Assembly: GCA_037962975.1 (NCBI GenBank)
Contig: CM075673.1
Coordinates: 18,150,001 to 18,214,000 of the forward strand
Source: Clitoria ternatea
Taxonomy: Eukaryota; Streptophyta; Magnoliopsida; Fabales; Fabaceae
Reading direction: 5' to 3'
Length of the DNA: 64,000 nt
Shown here: positions 44,056-54,629 of the stretch, one piece after another
Layout: each line of letters begins with the position of its first letter
How positions within the stretch are numbered: the first letter of the stretch is position 1
The notes under the pieces: generated by a model
What the model was told of the DNA's origin: nothing
The model's input: the letters and a program-made list of their open reading frames with translations, nothing else
Databases searched by the model: none
Position numbers and translations under genes: made by a program

Positions 44056-44949
44056 TAAATATCATAATTATACTTTACATTCATAATATTCACATAATCA
44101 AACATAACTTTATATCTTTTATATCATGATAATTCAATATTTCATCACTCTCCATTATGCACATTTTAGGCATACTTTATACATTATTTTCCATCTTATT
44201 CACAATTCATATCTCATTTATTACCATTTTATTTTCCATAATTGTCAAATACAACGTATAACCACCTACATAATCTAATCACATATTCTCCCATATATAT
44301 ATATATATATATAAATCTCATACTTTCACAGATTTAATTTTCCAATATAATTATCACAAATTTGTAATCAAATATATACTATAATACTCCCCTTACCTCA
44401 CTGTCGACGCTCTAAACTCAATTACCAAGATCAATGCGCCGCAACCACTAAAAGATAGAATTACAAAAAGGTTTAAGGTTTTAACCATTCAAACCTTAAT
44501 CCAACTCAAGAATATGCTCAGAAATTACTTTCTAAAGCTTTAGAAGCTTACCACAACTGAAACCACAAGTTCTCCGAGAAACCCCTTTTTTCCGCTAATC
44601 TTTCAACGGCTCTTTCGCAACCTATATAAAGCGGAATTCAAATTCGTCACTCAATCCTTCTTTTGAACACCATAAGGAAACTTTTAATCGGTTTAGAATC
44701 TTAAAATTCAAAGTTCCCTTGTTTTCCCCAAAAATGGATAAAGATAGAAATTCTCCATAGAATTCAAAATTGAAAGATCCCATGCGTTAATCTTAAGTTT
44801 CTTACCTCTAATCCGCAATGAATTTCAGATTCCAACATCTTGTTGGCCTTTAATTGTCGCAGGGAAAAGAGAGAAGAAGAAGAACCCCAAAACTTATGTT
44901 TTTAACTTCTGCTATGCAGGCTGTCATCTTGGGTCTTTATTCTGCCCGC

Positions 44950-45085
44950 GACACTGACGCTACGCGTCCCCCTGACGCTACGCGTCAAGTCTAAATTTTT
45001 ATATGGACGCTACGCGTCCACTAACGCTACTCGTCAAATTTTACCCTGACGCTACGCGTCCCACTGACGCTACGCGTCAGGTCCC
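44950..45085. repeat. Six copies of the hairpin motif GACGCTACGCGTC
   Basis: The motif is a 5-bp inverted repeat (GACGC/GCGTC) around TAC. Copies at about 44956, 44973, 45004, 45019 (variant), 45048 and 45065 are separated by AT-rich DNA. Decayed versions are at 42210-42295, 46058-46123 and 54717-54782. Confidence 0.82.
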
Positions 45086-45188
45086 AAAATCAAAATTTTC
45101 TTTTTATTTTAATTTTTCATCTTATAATAATCTTACTTTGTTAAATATCCAAACTCATGAATATAAAACATAGGGATGTTACACTTAA

Positions 45189-46130
45189 TCTATCCTACCC
45201 TTTTCCCACGCGTCGAAATCATCATTAACATTATTTTCATTAATTCATAGCTGAGTACACCCTCTTACCTTGCTTTTATGCTTTCGAGGCTTCTAATCAA
45301 ACATCAATTTCACCAAATTCGTAAAGTATCTAAATTCAAGAAAGTTATAAATTAATTAGCATTTTCGGCCTTCGAAAACAAAACCCATTATACCAAAATA
45401 GTTTCTAATGCATTCTTGAGACTTCAAAAACTTACATTTGTCATTTTCAACCTTGGTTTCGAGACCCGCTTCTTCTGATAGCTTTCTGACACCCGACTTG
45501 CTATCTAGCCATATCGAAACAACAACCCATTAGCCGATTATGAACACCCACCATATTTAGTTCTATTTTCTAGCTTCAAGGTGCCATTAAAACTTAAAAA
45601 TGAAAACCCTCACAACTCTTTCATTTTCAACCTTGAAGAGGAAAAGAAGAAAATATGAAATTAAAGGCACCCACACGCTACCTTATCTCCCCAATCGCAA
45701 TGGTGCTTTCAATTTCAAGATTCGGCAAGGTAAACGACGCTAATTTGTCTCACTACCACACGACCATAAAGGAGCAACAATTCTAGTTCTTTCTCTCTTA
45801 ACCCACACGAGTGAAAATGAAGAAGAAAGGAGTTGAAAGATGTTTTATGCATTAAGGTCAAGATTATCTTTTCACCCTTTTTCTTTTTTATTTTCACTTT
45901 TTTTTATTTTCCCTATGTTCATCATTGGTTCCACTTCTACACGTGATAATACTAAAAGGTAGTAATTAATTACTAGAAAACTAGTAATCAATTACCCATA
46001 TTCTAGTAATTGATTATCATCATATCTTCTTGACTAGGGATGTTGGGCAGCCAGGCTGACGCAACGTGTGGGTGTGTCATCGTTTCCTTAACGCTATGCG
46101 TGAGAGCTAGCGCTATGCGTTAACAACATT
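45189..46130. repeat. Decayed gypsy-type LTR, right arm
   Basis: This is the continuation of the arm at 41340-42001 after the nested solo LTR. It ends with CTATGCGT-type decayed hairpin motifs near 46058-46123. The outer boundary is unclear. Confidence 0.45.
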
Positions 46131-46586
46131 CATTTCTTTTCTTTTTTCTTTTGTTCTTTTCTTTTCTTTTTTACTATTTCTTTCTTTCTTTTGTTCTTCT
46201 TTTTTTCTTTTTTTTCTTTCTAGAGCTTCTCTTTGTTTTTGTTTCTTCTTTTTTTGTAGTTTTCTTTCTATAGTGGCAATTACTAAAAATTAAAATTAAA
46301 ATTAAAATTATAATAAATATAGTAGTAATTAATCATTTGTGTCAACCATTACCCATTTTGATAATTTCCACCTAAATACTATTATTCAAAATCAAGTTTA
46401 TCCAAACCTTTTTTTAACCAAACACAAATCACTAATTTCCAACTGACTTCTATAATCATATATCTAAACACAAATTACATTTTTCAAAACTTCAGTTTTC
46501 CTAACCAAGTTTTCAAAACCCCTAATTTTCCCAACCAAGTTAAACAATCAGACACATAGAAAAAAAAGAGAATGGGGAGGGATTGG
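46131..46586. other. Pyrimidine-rich and AT-rich spacer
   Basis: A CTTTT/TTTCT run occupies 46132-46265, followed by (AATTAA)-like DNA. No gene is seen. Confidence 0.5.
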
Positions 46587-46778
46587 CACTACAAGAATAA
46601 ATTTTGTATCTAATTGTCTTGTCAAACTTTTATGTTCTATGTTGCGTTAGACCTCCTCTAACTTAGTTGTTGCATTGAGAAGAACAAATCCACAGGTGTT
46701 GGACACCATAATACAACCCAAAACCTTAAGGCATTAGGTGTATGGATCCGGACACTTATAAACCGCTCAACTTACTAT
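46587..46778 (+). mobile_element. Possible CACTA transposon end
   Basis: CACTACAAGAA at 46587-46597 is the canonical start of plant CACTA (En/Spm) terminal repeats. Only one end is seen and no transposase, so this is a weak call. Confidence 0.3.
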
Positions 46779-46981
46779 GGGCTCGTTTGTTTAAACTTAT
46801 TTTAAGATATAAGGTTTTTTGATGTGTTTGTTTAAAGTTTTAAAAATAAATAGAAGGTGAAAATAAGCTGATTTCTACTTACTTTAATAGGCAACTCTGA
46901 TCAGCTTATTAACAAAGTATTTATAAAGAAAGCATTTTTTTAAAAAAGCACTTAAAAATAAACTTAAACAATCAGACCCTA
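46779..46981. mobile_element. MITE-like inverted-repeat element
   Basis: The left end GGGCTCGTTTGTTTAAACTT and the reverse complement of the right end, GGGTCTGATTGTTTAAGTTT, are inverted partners about 200 bp apart. The interior is AT-rich and non-coding. The target duplication is not resolved. Confidence 0.55.
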
Positions 46982-47055
46982 TATGGATTTGATATGGGAC
47001 CGAGTCAAATTTGGATTCTAAAATGAAAAAAGAAAAAGATACAACTGTTGAGATG

Positions 47056-47439
47056 ATTGATAATGATGAAGCGAGACCCCTTAAGGACTTCATTGCCTCC
47101 TCCATAGATGGCTTGTAGTCTAGCATCGCGGCAGGCTGCCCATGTGGAGGCAAACAACTTCGACTGAAGTTCGTGCTCGTAAGTATAATGATGAAGAACC
47201 CTTTCAATGGATTGGTTATGGAGGATCCTAACCCATCTTTCTTCTTGGAGTACTGGACACCGTTAAGATGAACGGTGTCTTCCCAGACCAAATCTACCTC
47301 AAATTGTTCTCATTCTCATTGACAAACAAAGTCAAACTATGAGTTAACTCATTATTTGGAGACTCGATCATTACTTGGGAGCAGTTGTGCTTGTCATTCC
47401 TGAATCAGTTGTCATTTGCTAAGTATAAATTGGTCTCAT
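47056..47439 (+). pseudogene. Gypsy gag remnant
   Basis: Across three frames the plus strand gives EARPLKDFIASSIDGL, NPFNGLVMEDPNP, DTVKMNGVFPDQIYLKLFSF and DSIITWEQLCLSFLNQ. This is the order of a Ty3/gypsy retrotransposon gag core. At least three frameshifts and several stops separate the pieces. A minus-strand frame at 46884-47291 is a shadow of this fragment. It lies 200 bp beyond the 3' end of UGT gene 2. Confidence 0.7.
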
Positions 47440-47542
47440 AACTGACTTTAAAAGTCCTTCTTAACTGACTTGTAGAATTTTTTCACACTAATATTCAATG
47501 TTGAACATAATGGGAGCAAAATAAATTAAAAAATTTGCTCAA

Positions 47543-47548
47543 TTTATT
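47543..47548 (-). terminator. Candidate poly(A) signal of UGT gene 2
   Basis: AATAAA on the minus strand, 87 bases after the stop, in the flank shared with UGT gene 1 (18027-18032). Confidence 0.5.
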
Positions 47549-47634
47549 ATAAATACATTGAAAGGGTTCATGGTACACCAATAAAAAAAAATAATTCGTG
47601 AAAAATTATACAATGTGTTCAAATAATGAGATTA

Positions 47635-49107
47635 TCATATATCCCTCTTGACTTTTTGCATGATATCCTCAATGAACAAGGTAACATTAGAATAAGAGGA
47701 TCCCCCTTTTTCTACAGTTTTTTTAGCTATATCAGCAAGCTTTTCTATTGTTTTTCTTCTTTCTTCACTTTCGCTTGTGTCGCCCATTATCCTTTCTATC
47801 GCCCTTTCAACATTTTCCTTTCTTACTTGCACACCAATCTTCTCTTCCTCACCCCATTTCACTGGCTTTTCTGTTCCAACCTTCACTCCAACTTTTAAAA
47901 CATGCACAACTTGACTTTCATTCAAAAACTGATCAGCAAATAGTGGCCACGTAACCATGGGTACACCAGCACATATTGCTTCCAAGGTAGAGTTCCAACC
48001 ACAGTGCGTTATGAACCCTCCAACTGCAGGGTGTGACAATATTACTAACTGAGGAGCCCAACCTCGAATCAAAAGACCCAATCCTTTAGTCCTTTCCTCA
48101 AACCCATCTTCCTTAATCCACTTTTCCAATGTTTGTGAATGACTTCCTCCCCTGATTACCCAAATGAAGGGTCTTTTTGATGCTTCCAAGGCTAAACCAA
48201 GCTCTGCCAATTGTGGTGGTGTTAAACTGCAGATGCTTCCAAGGCATGCATAGATTACACTTCTTGGCTTCTGAGAATCAAGCCAGCACTTTAGGTGTTG
48301 TGACTCATCAATTGAGGCCTTGTGTTTTCCTCTTTGAGCCTTCTCCAAATGATCCTTGTTAATAAGTGAGACTGGGCCTACACACCACACTTTACCATTT
48401 TTAACCTTCTTGTATTCCCTTGCATATGCTGGCTCCAACTCTTCAAAAGAGTTCATAATTATTCCATAACTTGCCATTTCTGCTATGAAAACTTCTTCAT
48501 TAAATTGTTTCCAGGTTTCGTTCATTGGCCCCCCTGCTTGTGCTTTGGTCATTTCAATTTTGTCAGGTATACTAGGCAAAACAAAGTACTCTGACTCAGA
48601 AGTTAGTTTTTCCATGATTTTATGGACGCGCATGTTATGTAGACACAAAAGACAAAAGCAACTTACTCCAACAAAAGAAATCCTGGGAATGTTGAATTTC
48701 TTAGCGATGTGGGCTGTGTATGGCAAACACATATCAGAGATAATGCAGCTTGGTGGTGGTGTTAACTCTTCTAATAGCTTTTCCACTGGTTGCTGTAAAA
48801 AACTTGTTGCTTTGAAGAAACTTGGGGCTGTGGCAAGTGAAGGCATCATATCAAAATTCTCACATCCATCTGGTAGTCCAACTTCTTTACATGGGAATTG
48901 AAGTTGAACTAATCTTATCTGAAAACCAGATTGGATATAACGATCAATGATTGATGTGAAACGCGCTGCATTATTTGGTGTTGTGACCACTGTCACACTA
49001 ACATTGCGTTGCACCAGTATTTTTGCAACGTCCATCAAAGGGATCATGTGGCCTTGGGCCATCAATGGAAACAAGAGGAAGTGAAGCTGTGGTGTTTGGG
49101 AAGCCAT
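47635..49107 (-). CDS. UDP-glycosyltransferase, UGT73 (UGT73C-like), copy 2
   Basis: A 490-residue intronless paralogue of the gene at 18136-19608, with the same length and about 85% amino-acid identity by eye. His20 (MAQGHMIP), Asp125 (CIISDMCLPY) and the PSPG box Trp350-Gln393 are identical. The region from about residue 340 to 435 has only two changes, but many silent ones. Differences cluster in the N-terminal half, where the acceptor binds (for example residues 85-105 and 160-215), so the two enzymes may prefer different acceptors. The start is MASQTPQ at 49107. An ATG 60 bases upstream (49167) lies only 6 bases after the TATA box and is unlikely to be in the mRNA. The frame is intact. 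Confidence 0.95.
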   Translation of the reverse strand: MASQTPQLHFLLFPLMAQGHMIPLMDVAKILVQRNVSVTVVTTPNNAARFTSIIDRYIQSGFQIRLVQLQFPCKEVGLPDGCENFDMMPSLATAPSFFKATSFLQQPVEKLLEELTPPPSCIISDMCLPYTAHIAKKFNIPRISFVGVSCFCLLCLHNMRVHKIMEKLTSESEYFVLPSIPDKIEMTKAQAGGPMNETWKQFNEEVFIAEMASYGIIMNSFEELEPAYAREYKKVKNGKVWCVGPVSLINKDHLEKAQRGKHKASIDESQHLKCWLDSQKPRSVIYACLGSICSLTPPQLAELGLALEASKRPFIWVIRGGSHSQTLEKWIKEDGFEERTKGLGLLIRGWAPQLVILSHPAVGGFITHCGWNSTLEAICAGVPMVTWPLFADQFLNESQVVHVLKVGVKVGTEKPVKWGEEEKIGVQVRKENVERAIERIMGDTSESEERRKTIEKLADIAKKTVEKGGSSYSNVTLFIEDIMQKVKRDI

Positions 49108-49172
49108 TAGTGTCTCTGGTTTTGGAATGGTTTGGGGCAATGGGTCGGCGTCAACTTTTATTTGCAAGACTT

Positions 49173-49179
49173 CTTTATA
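49173..49179 (-). promoter_or_regulatory. TATA box of UGT gene 2
   Basis: The minus strand reads TATAAAG, 66 bases before the ATG at 49107, giving a 5' UTR of about 40 nt. The upstream flank is diverged from UGT gene 1, so the two promoters may be regulated differently. Confidence 0.55.
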
Positions 49180-49199
49180 TGAAAAGTAGGTTTGGTGGA

Positions 49200-51261
49200 G
49201 AATGGTGATGTAAGAGGCTACTATATGAACGTTCGATTATTCTGTGTTCGGTTATATAGAAAATTATTATAGTTTTCTGAAAAAGTTTTCCATTTATTTT
49301 CTAAAATTTTCATTTTCTAGCATAGTTAGAAAAATTTTAAAAACTCGTTTACATAATATAACAATTTTTTAATTTATAAAACTAAAAAAGTTGTTTAAGT
49401 GTACTCAGTTTTTCAATTTTTTTCAAACATTCTTTAATTCAAATTAATTGAGATATGTCTTATATATATTATTTATGATAATATTGTATAGTAAATGCAT
49501 CACATAAAAATTGTATCAAAAATTTAAAATAATATTAAAATGAGAGTAAATGAGTTTGTATTTAAATATATTTCAAAATAGTAGCAGTAAAACTTTTCGA
49601 ATTAGTAGCAGTTTGTTTCATATTTACATTTAGTTACATTTTTATCTTATAATTCAGTTACCTTATCTTGTAATTCAATTACTTTATATTGTAATTCAGT
49701 TACCGCCTTTTTTATTTTTTTACTTTTATTAGAAAACCTTTTAAAAGAGTTTTTTGATTTTCTTAAAAAATAGAAAATTAATTTTCTATTTTTCTATAAA
49801 AAAATTTAAATAATTTGTAAATAAACAATTTTTTTATTTTTTTAAATTTTTTTAAAAATAATTTTCTATTTTTCTAAGAAAACTTATAAACTAAATGCAA
49901 CATTAATCATTATTTTTTTGTTGGCTTTTTGTGTGTGATTGATTCTGCATCATGATTCGTGTTGGACCAAGGCAACTTTCTCCACTAGCGAGTATAAAAA
50001 AAATAAGTGGGGTAGGTAACTTGAATGAAACATTGTCTAGGTAAACAAAAAAAAAAACATTATCTAGGAAACGTTTATTTTTATATATCCTCATGCCCTA
50101 TAATAGTAGCAAATTCCAAAATTAAGTGGGTCCATACTCTTCAATTATTGTAGATTCTTTTTCGGTATTATTACGAGTGACGTTACCAATTTAAAAGATA
50201 AAAATGAAGTTTTACCTTACATATCTTTATCCTCTTCCAATAACATATAACCATTATACCACAAAACTATCATTCAGAAAAGAAATTATCTAATGGTGCT
50301 GTATGATTCTAGCAATTGGAGTTTAAAAATTTCACACTCCACTAAGTTGAAATCATTCTATAATTTATAACTAATATAAAAACAAATAATTTTAAAAAAT
50401 ATTTTATATACAAACTATAAAAATAACTGATAAAAATCGGCATCGAAATGAAAAGGCAGAGGACAAGTTGCAAAATGTCAATGAGAGAAGCCAAATTAGA
50501 AAAAAAAAAAAAAAAAGAAGCTCTGCAAACCAGAGAAGCAGAGACTAGAAACAAAAAAAACAAACTTCAGGCCTACAAATTAGCTATACACATGACAGGC
50601 ACGTTATTCCATTTTCATTGTCAATATATATAACCTAAATTTTTATACAACAAATTGGTTTAATTAATTTAAAGAGTTGATCATGTTCAGGTTTTAAGTA
50701 TAGATATATCAACATAATCCACGTTACAAGGCTTGTTATTTATAACATGGTATTAAAATCCGACCAGTCTAAATGATGTGTCATTTGTATATATCAGTTG
50801 TATAAATTTCACGTAGTAAATGTTTATTATTTCTATGTATAAATGGGAAGAATACTCTTTATAAATCTGTAAAACTTGCAGCAACGTTTATTTCCTGAGC
50901 AAACTTTTGGATTTATTTAGATAAATAAATATTTTATACATAAATATGTAAATCTTGATAAGGTGAATTATACATACAGTTACTTAAATACTCAATATTT
51001 ATAAAAATATTATTTTGAGGTTAAATTATTATTTTAATCTATTTTTCAATAATAAATTTCAAATTACACATCTAACATTTTTTAGTCATTTAGGTTTCAT
51101 GTTTTTTTCAATATTTCAGTTAGATCTCCTTAGTTTATTTTTACCAGATATTTAATATGTCATTGACTCTACTAATGTGATTATTCTATGTCTCAGATGT
51201 TATTGACGTGACTACTTTACGTGATTGGTGACTTTATTTGTCAAATGCTCATTGATGACTT
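49200..51261. other. AT-rich intergenic DNA with a dispersed repeat
   Basis: The stretch at 49255-49890 resembles 23560-23865 (GAAAATTATTATAG, then TTTTCTAAAATTTTCAT, then TTTCTTAAAAAATAGAAAA). A poly(A) run lies at 50498-50515. No gene is supported. Confidence 0.45.
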
Positions 51262-52254
51262 TGTTGGGAGTATGCACTAAGAGCCTATGTATTTAAGACG
51301 TGTCACTTTATTTAAATAAGACAGTTTGGTTAAATAATTTAACATCTTTGTAAGTCCTTAGAATAAAGCTTACTTTATGTGTGTGACCCTATAAGTGAAA
51401 TACTTGGTCTTATTAATAATAAACACATTTTTATTATTAATATAAAATAAGAGTGACATCTAGTCATTCATCATTATATCCAAATATTATTTCATATCGA
51501 CGTCACCTATAAGTGATAATCATTTTATAAATTTGTTCCTTTTGTCACGATATCTAATTTTGTGTGAGGCATTGTTGTCGTTATCTCTGGATGGCTCAAT
51601 TTGTTTTACTTGATACTGAAGTTTACTCAAATAAATATCTAATATTTATTCTCTCTATTATCGTCATGCATTTCTTTGTTCTCATCCCATCAAGTGGCTC
51701 ATAGATATCACTCTTGTTATATTGTTACATAAAAAAGATAGATCTTATCTACATCATTCATATCCATATGCATGATTTGTTCATTGCCTATTTATAACCG
51801 TTATGATCACCTTGTTAGGATAATGTTTGATTATATTAAAACAACAAACTTCTCATGTAGAAATCATAGTGACTGCAAGTCAAAGGAATACATATATTAT
51901 TATCACATTGAGAATCTTTTATAACATTCATGTAATGATCCATGCAATGTTCTCATAGTGAGTTTGTCAAGTACACCATTACTTTTACTGTGTACTAATG
52001 ACAATACTTGATATCATTCATATCAATATTTTGGGAGATCAGATCATTAGTACACTTATAGACTAGTCTTAATGTATTTATATATCCCTATATAAATAAT
52101 TTACTAGGGATATTTTAGGAATAATTCTTACGTGACCTATTATTTTAAGGATAAATAAGTTTTAAATAGCATTTAAAACTAAAAGACTTATTTTATTCAC
52201 AAGCATATAATAATACAATGAAAAACATAATAGCTTATAGTGCATACACCAACA
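51262..52254. mobile_element. LTR-like unit of 993 bp, possible solo LTR
   Basis: It starts TGTTGGGAGTATGCACTA and ends TAGTGCATACACCAACA, inverted partners, with TG...CA ends typical of LTRs. The five flanking bases (GACTT and TACCC) do not match, so it is old or its ends are misplaced. No coding content. Confidence 0.5.
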
Positions 52255-53804
52255 TTACCCTCATTATGAAGTTAAACTAGACAACCATTCTGTCTCAGAT
52301 TATAAGCAACAACCCCAACCTTAATTGTAGTGTCATGCTCACTAGCAACATCGATGTGTCCATCCCCAACACATCCAGCCTCCACTAGCAACCCCAACAT
52401 AGGCAACATCACTGGAAGGACCCCACTATATATCGTCGTCGTCACCACCATAAGCCTTAGGTCTTTTTCTTTAAATTTTTAGTTTTCATTTTTTAAAACA
52501 TAAATCTTATCATTTGTGGTTTTTTAATATCAATTTGGTACATTTGTTATTTTAGTTTGTTAGTAATAATAGTAGTAACAGTAATAAGTCATATTAAGTA
52601 TTTGGTCCCTGAAAAGTTAGGATTTTTGAAATTAGTCTCTATTAAAAAAAATTGTTAGGTTTTATCCCCTATAAAAATTAGGTTGTACGGAATTAGTCCT
52701 TATAGTTAAGTTCTCAGTTAACTATTGATGTTGCAAATGAAATGTCATATCATTACTACCATGAATCAAAGGAATAAATGCCACATTAGCATTTTCGCTA
52801 TCTCTCTTGTTTCTTATCTCTCTCTTTCAACCCCGTTGTCACTTTTTGTCTCTAGTCTATTTATCGTCTCTACCTCATCTATTTCTCTTTCTCCCCTCAC
52901 CCACCCACCCTAGCCACAAAATTCACCACACCCCTAACCATCTACAACCTCTTCTATAATATCCTTCACTAGAGTACTCCAATTCCATCTTTCTAAGGCC
53001 TCCTTCTCCTCTGTAACCTCTTCTTCATTTTTCTAATCAACCCTTTACTATTTGCACAATAAGGTACCCCTTAGAATCATGTTGTTTTAGTAGTGCCCTT
53101 TTAACTTCCATGATGACTTCCTCACCAGTGTTAAGTACCAAAATCTCTTTGACATCATGATGCATGTTATCATGGTGAAGGAGATAGGGTAGCCGAGTAC
53201 AAATGTGGTGACGAACAAGATGGATGCAAATTTGGGGTACGTGAAATGGAAGATCAAGAATCTTGTTCTCACATCAATGATTTGGCACTCTTTATCTTAC
53301 TCTTTCCCAAAAAAGAATGATGGCCAATAAGGGATCTCTTGAAAATTTATCGTACCCTTCTTTATCAAAAACAAGTTCTTATTTATTTATTCATCTCTTA
53401 TTTTAGAATGTTTTCACTTTTTTTATTTTGTTTTCATAGTCTTTAAATTCATTAATTGTTGAATGCTTTCATGATTTTTTAGGCTTTTGATTTGGGGGAA
53501 CATGTTCTTGATATGGTTCTTAGAATAGTGTATACTAATTTGGAGCCCATCGTCATTTCAACACATTATGTTTAAGTATTTGAGGATTTAAGGTTTTAAG
53601 ATTTAAATTGTGTGGTTATATAATTCAATCCACATGTTTTTATAATGTTTATTATGTTTTACAACCTTGGTTTGATTGTGGAATTGTTTCTATTCTAGAC
53701 TTCATTTGGTGTTTATGGTAAAACGAATAAGAATCATTATGGTGTGGAAGGTTTATGGTAGGATTCATTTGCATTTTCATTCACAGGTTGAAGGTTGAAA
53801 ATGA
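52255..53804. other. Intergenic DNA, no supported gene
   Basis: The block at 52600-52710 (TTTGGTCCCTGAAAAG, GAAATTAGTCTCTATTAAA, GGAATTAGTCC) resembles a common dispersed plant repeat. No matching end was found. Short frames here are not convincing. Confidence 0.4.
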
Positions 53805-54030
53805 CACTATAAAAAATAGGTAAATAACGAAGGTTTTTTAGAGGAGGTTTCGAAAACCTCTGCTAATAAAATTATATTGAGGTATTTTTTAAACCTCTTT
53901 AAATTAAATTTATAATGGAGGTTTTTAATTTATTTAGGGAAGGTCATTTTTTTACTCTGTTAAAAGAATATAAAAGAGGTTATTTATGTTAATTAGTTGA
54001 GATTTTTAAAAACCTCCTTAATTCACACTT
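53805..54030 (+). mobile_element. CACTA-like transposon end with subterminal GAGGTTT repeats
   Basis: CACTATAAAAAATAGG is followed by about eight copies of GAGGTTT or AAACCTC in both orientations (GAGGAGGTTTCGAAAACCTC at 53841-53860, for example). Short subterminal repeats behind a CACTA end are characteristic of En/Spm elements. The opposite end and a transposase were not found. Confidence 0.5.
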
Positions 54031-54629
54031 ATTTTCAACCAAAAATTTCCTCTAATTCTTCATATATCCATTTCCTCAAATTTAATTATAGAATTTTATA
54101 AAATAAAATATATTTTCAATTGTTCCATCCCTTTTTTTAAAAAAACTATTCCCTCCAATTAAATAGGCAACCCAAAAACTGTTTTAATACATTTAAATTA
54201 TAAGTTTTTAGACCGAATACATAATTTGGTATTAACTTCATTTCAATATGTTCTCCTTAACATCAAATCTAGAAAAATTATAAAACTTTAAGTGATTAGT
54301 CTTAAACCATCTAATACCCCAAAATAAACCCTCAAATCCTTAATCCTTCTTTTGGCTTCTCCTTTCGATTCTCTTCTCTCACCCACGATCACCTTGTGCC
54401 ATAAAACTTTCCAACCTATTACCATATCTTTTTTCTCCAACAAATTAGACCATCATCGTTTACTAAAAGCTTAGACCAGCGCATCGTAGACCTCTAGCAA
54501 GTTGTTCCCATCAGCTTTGTGTAAAATCATTCACTTATTTACCCTTAATTTTAAGCATTTAAGTAAAATTTCAGCAATTTTTTTTACAAAATAAATAATT
54601 AGTAATTAATCAATCCTAAAAAAAAACTC
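54031..54629. other. Intergenic DNA, nothing recognised
   Basis: AT-rich and C-rich patches without a coding frame or repeat structure that I can support. Confidence 0.45.

Larger units (their letters stand above)
42007..45183. mobile_element. Solo LTR, 3177 bp, with CTTAA target duplication
   Basis: It starts TGTGACATCCCT and ends AGGGATGTTACA (terminal inverted TGTRACATCCCT), flanked by CTTAA at 42002-42006 and 45184-45188. The size and ends fit a large Ty3/gypsy LTR. No gag, pol, primer site or polypurine tract is inside. Contents: CpG-rich hairpin motifs near both ends, the block shared with two other LTRs, a 19-21 bp tandem array, and no credible gene. The frame at 42180-42425 is not supported. 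Confidence 0.82.

Noticed and set aside
46884..47291. 135-codon minus-strand frame
   Set aside because: It is the complement of a recognisable plus-strand gypsy gag remnant.
18136..49107. Gene conversion between the UGT C-terminal halves
   Set aside because: Amino acids are almost identical there, but silent differences are frequent (roughly one in twelve bases), so selection explains it better than recent conversion.
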